In this document: piece by piece, positions 31,319 to 36,210 of the stretch
Layout of the letters: every line of letters starts with the position of its first letter
How positions within the stretch are numbered: the first letter of the stretch is position 1
Origin: an uncultured bacterium
GTDB lineage: Bacteria; Acidobacteriota; Thermoanaerobaculia; Multivoradales; J023
Assembly (NCBI GenBank): GCA_937948815.1
Contig: CALFAM010000101.1
Span: 1 to 36,210, forward strand
DNA length: 36,210 nucleotides
Reading direction: 5' to 3'
Notes under the pieces: generated by a model
What the model was told of the DNA's origin: nothing
The model's database searches: none
What the model saw: the letters and a program-made list of their open reading frames with translations, nothing else
Translations under genes and position numbers: made by a program

Positions 31319-32842
31319 ATGGCCGAGACGCTCAAGGTCCCAGCTGGCCGCCCGATGCACGCGGGCCCTGCGTCGGCCGCTGCTGCGGCGCAAGAGGTGC
31401 CGGTCGCGAGTCGCATCGGGCCGGTCGGCGCCCGCCATTCCGGCCCGGGCAGACGCCTGCTGCGAGGCGCGCTGCTGGCGTTCTCCGATGTGAGCGCCCT
31501 GTTCACCGCCGGCACCATCGCCTACTTCGGGTGGGCACAGAGTGTGCGCGGACAGCCGGCAGAGATCTACCTCGAGCTCCTGCCGCTCAGTGTCCTCTTC
31601 TTGCTCGGCTACGCGCGTGCCGGTCTCTACCCAGGATTCGGCATCGGGGCCGTGGCGACGGTTCGGTTACTGTCGACCTGGACCAGCTTCACATTCTTGC
31701 TGATGGCAGCGACCAGCTTTGCCGTCCGGGCGCCTCATCACTATGCCCGCGTGGCCTTCGCCCTGGCGTGGCTTTTGGCCCTTCTTCTGGTGCCATTGTT
31801 TCGCTTCGCCACGCTGCGCATGGCGCGCCGCGTACCCGGTTGGCTCGAGCCGGTTCTGCTGGTCGGCACCGGCAGCCAGGTACGGCGTACGATCCAGGCG
31901 CTGGGCGACGCGGTGTCGCTCGGCTACCGGCCCCTGGCCGTACTGTCGCCGGGTGGCGGTGGGGTGGGTGAGTCGATCGAAGGCGTACCCGTGATCGGGG
32001 ACCTCGATGATTCCGTCGCCCTGTCCAAGCACGGAATCCGCACCGTATTCGTCGAGCCGCGCAGCGATGAGGCTGCCACCAGTCGCGACATCGAGCGGTT
32101 GCAGGCTCACTTCCGGCACGTGGTGGTGCTGCGCGGGCTACAAGACCTGCCCGTCGAGGGGGTGGTGATCCGCAACCTGGGTGGCTTGCTGGGGATCGAG
32201 TTCAACAACCGCTTGCTGCTCTTCCGCAACCGGGTGGTCAAGCGAGGGCTGGACATCGTTCTCGGCTCCCTGGCGTTCGTGCTCAGCCTACCGATCGTCC
32301 TGCTTGCGTGCCTGGCGGTGAAGATCGCCGATCGCGGGCCAGCGTTCTATCGTCAGGATCGCGAGGGGTTGGACGGCAACATGATTCCGGTGTGGAAGAT
32401 CCGCACCATGTACACCGACTCCGAGGCGCGGCTGCAGCAGCATCTGGCAGCAGATCCAGCGGCCCGTGCTGCCTGGGAAGAGCGTTTCAAGCTCGAGAAC
32501 GATCCCCGGGTTCTGCCGGGCGTCGGACGGATCCTGCGCCGCTTCAGCCTCGACGAGCTGCCCCAGATCTGGCAGGTGGTGACCGGCGAGCTCAGCCTGG
32601 TCGGTCCGCGGCCGTTTCCCGACTACCACCTGGAAAAGTTCGAGCCAGGGTTCCGGGCCCTCCGGCGTCGCGTCCGTCCGGGCGTCACCGGCCTTTGGCA
32701 GGTGATGGTCCGCAGCGAGGGCGGTGTCGAGGAACAGCAGACCTACGACACGTACTACATCCGCAACTGGTCGATCTGGATGGATCTCTACATCCTGGCC
32801 AAGACCGTCGTGGTGATCGTTTCCGGCCGCGGAGCCTATTGA
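31319..32842 (+). CDS. Polyprenyl-phosphate glycosylphosphotransferase (WbaP-like initiating enzyme)
   Basis: A 507-residue integral membrane enzyme that starts the repeat unit by moving a sugar-1-phosphate to undecaprenyl phosphate. The N-terminal half has four to five helices (about 45-170: ALLAFSDVSALFTAGTIAYF onward) and a Rossmann-like segment (PVLLVGTGSQVRRTIQAL, about 178-195). The C-terminal catalytic domain starts at RVVKRGLDIVLGSLAFVLSL and has VWKIRTMYTDSE, LRRFSLDELPQIWQVVTGEL, SLVGPRPFPDY and RPGVTGLWQV. The family's D-E pair is in LDELPQ. The full-length layout resembles WbaP (galactose-1-P) more than WcaJ, but the donor is not certain. The ATG at 31319 follows the GT26 stop by 17 bp; the longer in-frame start lies inside that gene. 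Its stop overlaps the next gene by 4 bp. Confidence 0.9.
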   Translation: MAETLKVPAGRPMHAGPASAAAAAQEVPVASRIGPVGARHSGPGRRLLRGALLAFSDVSALFTAGTIAYFGWAQSVRGQPAEIYLELLPLSVLFLLGYARAGLYPGFGIGAVATVRLLSTWTSFTFLLMAATSFAVRAPHHYARVAFALAWLLALLLVPLFRFATLRMARRVPGWLEPVLLVGTGSQVRRTIQALGDAVSLGYRPLAVLSPGGGGVGESIEGVPVIGDLDDSVALSKHGIRTVFVEPRSDEAATSRDIERLQAHFRHVVVLRGLQDLPVEGVVIRNLGGLLGIEFNNRLLLFRNRVVKRGLDIVLGSLAFVLSLPIVLLACLAVKIADRGPAFYRQDREGLDGNMIPVWKIRTMYTDSEARLQQHLAADPAARAAWEERFKLENDPRVLPGVGRILRRFSLDELPQIWQVVTGELSLVGPRPFPDYHLEKFEPGFRALRRRVRPGVTGLWQVMVRSEGGVEEQQTYDTYYIRNWSIWMDLYILAKTVVVIVSGRGAY

Positions 32843-33786
32843 GCAGCGCCAAGCAACCGGCTTCGGCGCGTCCGCGAATCGGTGTCGTGGTCGTGCACTA
32901 CGGCGATCCGGCTCCCACGCGGGCCGCCCTGGCCGCCCTGTGTGAGGACCCGTCGCCAGTCGACCGAACCCTGGTGGTGGTCAACGCCGGCGGCTTGGAC
33001 CCCGAGACCGAGCAGCGGGCCGATCACGTGGTCCATAGCTTGGACAATCCTGGCTACGGCGAGGCAGCGAATCGCGGTGTTGCGTGGCTGTGTCAGGATT
33101 CCGCGGCGGGTGAGCTGAGCACCCTGGTGGTGCTGAACCACGACGCTCGGGTTGCTGGTGGCTTCCTGGCAGCAGCCGAGGCAGCCTGCCGCGGAAAGGT
33201 CGGAGCGGCTGGCGGCCCGATCCGCTGGCCTGACGGTCGGCTCTGGTACGCCGGCGGCGGCCTACGTTGGTGGAGCGGCACGGTGACGCAATCGCGGGAC
33301 GAGCCGGCGGCAACCGTCGCCCGCGATGTTGCGTTCATTCCCGCGACGGCGCTGGCGATTCAGCCCGCGGCATGGGCGGCCATCGGCGGCTTCGACCCTT
33401 GGTACTTCCTCTACAACGAAGATGTCGACCTCTGCCTCCGCTTGCGGGCGCGCGGCTGGCGTCTTCGCTTCGAGCCCGGCCTCGCCGCGATCCATGATCT
33501 CGGAGGCGCCACCGGTTCGAGCGAGCACTCGGCCCTCTACCTCGAACATCTTGCGCGCGGACGCCTGCGGCCCTACTCACCCTGGCTGTATCGCCTCTAC
33601 CTCGGCGTGCTGCATACCGGATGGAATCTGCTGCGCGCCGGGTTGCTGATGAAACGCCACGGCCGTGCCGCGCTGCCCCGCGTGCGTGCCCTGGCTCGAG
33701 GGCACTGCGCTGCGCTGGCAACCATTTTGCGCCGTCCTGGCGCGGCCCCTGCCGACTCGCCGTCACGCGGTGGGAAGTCGGCATAG
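32839..33786 (+). CDS. Glycosyltransferase family 2
   Basis: A 315-residue GT-A inverting glycosyltransferase of the rhamnosyltransferase-like type. Motifs are IGVVVVHYGDPAPTRAALAAL, SLDNPGYGEAANRGVAWL, LVVLNHDARVAGGFL (metal-binding D-x-D position reads HDA), and FDPWYFLYNEDVDLCLRLRARG with the ED pair typical of the catalytic base region. A C-terminal basic helix (LLRAGLLMKRHGRAALPRV) may touch the membrane. The start is TTG at 32839, overlapping the upstream stop as TTGA and preceded by GGAG; no ATG or GTG exists between there and the first strand. It adds a sugar to the repeat unit; the sugar is unknown. Confidence 0.87.
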   Translation: MSSAKQPASARPRIGVVVVHYGDPAPTRAALAALCEDPSPVDRTLVVVNAGGLDPETEQRADHVVHSLDNPGYGEAANRGVAWLCQDSAAGELSTLVVLNHDARVAGGFLAAAEAACRGKVGAAGGPIRWPDGRLWYAGGGLRWWSGTVTQSRDEPAATVARDVAFIPATALAIQPAAWAAIGGFDPWYFLYNEDVDLCLRLRARGWRLRFEPGLAAIHDLGGATGSSEHSALYLEHLARGRLRPYSPWLYRLYLGVLHTGWNLLRAGLLMKRHGRAALPRVRALARGHCAALATILRRPGAAPADSPSRGGKSA

Positions 33787-33850
33787 AATACGGAAGGCCG
33801 TGTCCAGTCTTTTCTGAGCGGCAACAAAGCGCCTGCGGGCCGAAAACTCC

Positions 33851-35404
33851 ATGCACGAATCCAAGACCGTACCCAGTGAGCGGCTCCGCGCCGTCCCCGA
33901 GCTCGGCATCGACGATATTCTCGCGTTCCTGCGCCGGCAGGGACTCCTGATCACGGGTGCCGCCATCCTGGCAGCCGCCGTATCGGGTGTGCTCGTCATG
34001 CTTCAGCCGCGCTCCTATCAATCGACCGCCACGCTCGTGGTCTTCCCACCGCAGGTTTCGAGTGAGCTGAAACCCGCCACCCTCTCGGTGCATGGCTTGC
34101 AGCAGCTCCTCGAATCCGATGCCGTGGTGCTCGGCACCAAGCAACGGCTGGTCGAAGAGGGGAAGCTGCGTGCGGAAGATCGGCTCGGCGCGCCCACGCA
34201 ACTGTCTTCCCGCATCTTCGTCTCTCGGCGGGTCGAGGACAAAGAGTTGGCGCCGATGATCCAGGCCTTCGGTCGCGGCGAGACGCCGGACGTCGCTGCC
34301 GCCATTGCCAACACGTGGGCCTTGGTCTTTCTCGAGTCGATGCGCGATCTGGTAACGGGCAGCACGGCGGCCACGGTGGGCTTCGTCGACAGCCAGTACG
34401 TGGAGCAACGCGATGCCCTGATCGCGGACGAGAACGAGCTCGTCGAGCAAGAGGCCGAGCGGCGGCGCCAAGAAGACACGTTGGCGATCGATTGGCTGCG
34501 CCGCATTGGTTCTTACCAGGCGAAGGCCAGCGAGGAGCTCGCTGCCTACCGGGCCGAGACCAGCGAGCTGGTGCAGGGCTACCGCGGTGCCAAGAATCTC
34601 GAGACCCGCAACAGCCAGCTCGATGCCATGCGCAAGGCGTTGGTCGGCTTGCAGGAAGAGCAGTCCTCGGTCGAAGCCGCGTTGCAAAAGGTCGACCTCA
34701 CCCTGGCATCTTTGCGCGAGCAGGCCGAGACCACACCATCCTCACGTTCGTTCCAAAAGGCCATTACGGACGATGCGCTGTGGGCGCAGCTCGAGGGCGA
34801 GGACGGCAGCATCGATTGGGAGAAGCTGGAGGGCTTGAGCCTGACCAGCGAAGAGCGCAACCCGGTCTTCGACGAGATGATGCAGCGCATCGCGTGGGCC
34901 AGTGCCGAGAAAGCCGCCCTGAAGCCGCGCGCGGCGCAACTGGGCACGCAGATCGAGCAACTCTTGGAGCGCATGGCCGCGGCCGAAAGCTCCTTGCGTG
35001 GCGACCAGGCGGGCTTGACCGGTCTCGAAGAAACCCGTGCAGCCGGCCTCGAGCGACTGGATGTCGAGCAGATTACCGAGCTGGAAGCGCTCGAGCAGCA
35101 GCGTGACCAGGTGCTCGAGCTGCACCGAAACGCGACCGACAACATCGTTCGCCAGCGCACGCGTTCGATCGAGCAGCGAAAGACGCTGTTTGGCGAGCTG
35201 GCCAAGAACTACAACGAGGCCGTGATCGCCAAGGCGCAGGCGGACCTCGAAGAAGTTCGACTCGGTGCTCGTGCTGTGCCCTCCGAGCGCCCGCTCCCGC
35301 GTCAGCTCGCACTCAAGGCCATCCTCGCCGGCATCGTCGGTGGCTTGATCGGGTTGCTGATCGCGCTGGTCAATGATCGGCGCCAGCCTGCCTACGAGGT
35401 CTGA
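33851..35404 (+). CDS. Wzz-like polysaccharide co-polymerase (chain-length determinant)
   Basis: A 517-residue inner-membrane protein. The first helix is at about 31-51 (GLLITGAAILAAAVSGVLVM) and the last near 490-508 (AILAGIVGGLIGLLIALV), so most of the chain is periplasmic. The Wzz block YQSTATLVVFPPQVSSELKP follows helix 1. The middle (about 170-460) is a long, charged, Glu/Gln-rich coiled coil (LVEQEAERRRQEDTLAI, LEALEQQRDQVLEL). No tyrosine-kinase domain or Tyr-rich tail is present, so it is a PCP1/PCP2-like co-polymerase without BY-kinase. It would set chain length together with one of the two Wzy proteins. No strong Shine-Dalgarno precedes the ATG at 33851; a 64-bp gap separates it from the GT2 gene. 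Confidence 0.85.
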   Translation: MHESKTVPSERLRAVPELGIDDILAFLRRQGLLITGAAILAAAVSGVLVMLQPRSYQSTATLVVFPPQVSSELKPATLSVHGLQQLLESDAVVLGTKQRLVEEGKLRAEDRLGAPTQLSSRIFVSRRVEDKELAPMIQAFGRGETPDVAAAIANTWALVFLESMRDLVTGSTAATVGFVDSQYVEQRDALIADENELVEQEAERRRQEDTLAIDWLRRIGSYQAKASEELAAYRAETSELVQGYRGAKNLETRNSQLDAMRKALVGLQEEQSSVEAALQKVDLTLASLREQAETTPSSRSFQKAITDDALWAQLEGEDGSIDWEKLEGLSLTSEERNPVFDEMMQRIAWASAEKAALKPRAAQLGTQIEQLLERMAAAESSLRGDQAGLTGLEETRAAGLERLDVEQITELEALEQQRDQVLELHRNATDNIVRQRTRSIEQRKTLFGELAKNYNEAVIAKAQADLEEVRLGARAVPSERPLPRQLALKAILAGIVGGLIGLLIALVNDRRQPAYEV

Positions 35405-35406
35405 GC

Positions 35407-36210
35407 CTGCGCGTCCTCTTCGTCGGTGCCCGTCCGCCCCAGCCGGCTCGCCGCGGAGACCAGGCGCGACTGACTGGTTGGCTCGAGACGCTCGCGCCGC
35501 GCCACGAGCTGTCGGTGCTCGCTCTGAGACCTCCCGGCTTCCCGACCGAAGGAACGTCTGAAGAGGCTGCCACAGGCCTCGGCGATCCCAATCGCGTGCG
35601 CATCGCGACGGTCGATCACGGTCGACTGGCGATGATGTGGGGCCTGAGACACGGCCTGCGTGGCGAGCCCTTGCAGGTGGGGATGCATCGATCCGCCGCG
35701 CTCGCGCGAGCGTTCGATCGCGAGTTGGAGCGTTTTGCCCCCGATGTGGTCGTGCTCATGCTGTCTCGGGTCGGCTGGCTGGCGTCCCGGTGCGGCTCGC
35801 TGCCCGTTGTGGTGGATCTGGTCGACAGTCTTGCCCTCAATCTTCGGCGACGAGCCCGTCAGCAGCCTGTGGTCGGTGCCTTGTGGCGCTGGGAGGCCCA
35901 GCGCATGATGGCGTGGGACCGTGACCTGGTTGCACGTACGACCGCGGCGTGTCTGGTCGGCAGCGACGATCGGGATGCCGTAGTTGGGCAGGACGCTGTC
36001 GAGCAAGACGGCGTAGGGAATCGGGCGCTGGCGGAGAAGGTCTCGGTGGTGCCCTTCGGCCTGCCCGTCCCCGAGCGATCTTCTCGCGATCCCAACGCAT
36101 CTGATGCGGCGCCGATCGTGCTGCTCTCCGGCAATCTTGGCTACTTTCCGACCGTCGATGCTGCCGTCACCTTTGCCGAGCAGGTGTGGCCGGCGCTGCG
36201 GCGGGCGGTG
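35407..36210 (+). CDS. Glycosyltransferase family 4, N-terminal part, probable CTG start
   Basis: An open frame of 268 codons runs off the right edge. It begins LRVLFVGARPPQPARRGDQA, the typical first strand and phosphate-site loop of GT4 enzymes (usually MRILF...P.P...G...R), and continues with LAPRHELSVLALRPPG, FAPDVVVLMLSRVGWL, VVVDLVDSLALNLRRRA, LVGSDDRDAVV, VSVVPFGLPVP and IVLLSGNLGYFPTVDAA. The last of these is the start of the nucleotide-sugar domain. No ATG, GTG or TTG exists between an in-frame TGA near 35373 and this strand. CTG at 35407 has GAGGT exactly 6 nt upstream and follows the Wzz-like stop by 2 bp; CTG at 35401 would overlap that stop as CTGA. It resembles sugar transferases of exopolysaccharide systems. 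Confidence 0.8.
   Translation, partial: MRVLFVGARPPQPARRGDQARLTGWLETLAPRHELSVLALRPPGFPTEGTSEEAATGLGDPNRVRIATVDHGRLAMMWGLRHGLRGEPLQVGMHRSAALARAFDRELERFAPDVVVLMLSRVGWLASRCGSLPVVVDLVDSLALNLRRRARQQPVVGALWRWEAQRMMAWDRDLVARTTAACLVGSDDRDAVVGQDAVEQDGVGNRALAEKVSVVPFGLPVPERSSRDPNASDAAPIVLLSGNLGYFPTVDAAVTFAEQVWPALRRAV

Noticed and set aside
33335..34687. Minus-strand open frame (450 codons) across the GT2 and Wzz-like genes
   Set aside because: It spans two well-supported plus-strand genes and their spacer, and shows no domain.
1..36210. CRISPR arrays, tRNA or rRNA genes, insertion sequences, phage or plasmid genes
   Set aside because: None seen: no regularly spaced short repeats, no cloverleaf-like segments in the gaps, and no transposase, integrase or phage protein among the translations.

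Overview
The window looks like a chromosomal segment of a high-GC, aerobic, Gram-negative-type bacterium. Evidence for an outer membrane: two predicted outer-membrane beta-barrels and a Wzx/Wzy-type polysaccharide locus. Evidence for aerobic life: an O2-dependent coproporphyrinogen oxidase (HemF). The C-terminal tail of the secreted GH85 enzyme (a DGFESGDT...W motif), the divergence of most proteins and the sulfotransferase-rich sugar locus recall Acidobacteriota (Thermoanaerobaculia-like) or myxobacteria-like genomes. That placement is inference; no rRNA or tRNA is present to settle it.

Region 1 (1-4229, minus strand): the start of L-lysine 6-transaminase (cut by the window edge), a stand-alone RibD C-terminal-type reductase, a Nudix hydrolase, and a molybdopterin/4Fe-4S oxidoreductase whose stop overlaps the Nudix start by 4 bp. 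Region 2 (4410-4976, plus strand): the most interesting gene, a peroxidase-related AhpD/carboxymuconolactone-decarboxylase-fold enzyme with an in-frame TGA exactly where the second active-site cysteine of the CxxC belongs. A 7-bp hairpin begins 9 nt after the TGA. I interpret this as a selenoprotein (CxxU). Region 3 (5000-9587): an AT-richer orphan outer-membrane protein, a small membrane protein, a secreted GH85 endo-beta-N-acetylglucosaminidase, and two copies of an 83-bp repeat.

Region 4 (9588-18266): housekeeping and repair genes. An Ada-AraC-AlkA fusion and an O6-methylguanine methyltransferase form an alkylation-repair pair. They are followed by ATP-dependent PEP carboxykinase, a Kef-type antiporter, a DUF3592 protein, a SAM methyltransferase, an outer-membrane beta-barrel and HemF.

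Region 5 (18299 to the right edge): a large polysaccharide locus. It holds a Wzx flippase, three sulfotransferases, two Wzy/O-antigen-ligase-type polymerases (one with a probable beta-sandwich insert in its periplasmic loop), an FkbM methyltransferase, two GT4 enzymes (the last truncated by the edge), a GDP-mannose 3,5-epimerase, a WecG/TagA GT26, a WbaP-like initiating phosphoglycosyltransferase, a GT2 and a Wzz-like chain-length protein. Together they predict a lipid-linked repeat unit that may contain L-galactose or L-gulose and is probably sulfated, flipped by Wzx, polymerised by Wzy and length-controlled by Wzz. A small secreted, possibly lectin-like protein with a strong terminator sits in the middle on the opposite strand.
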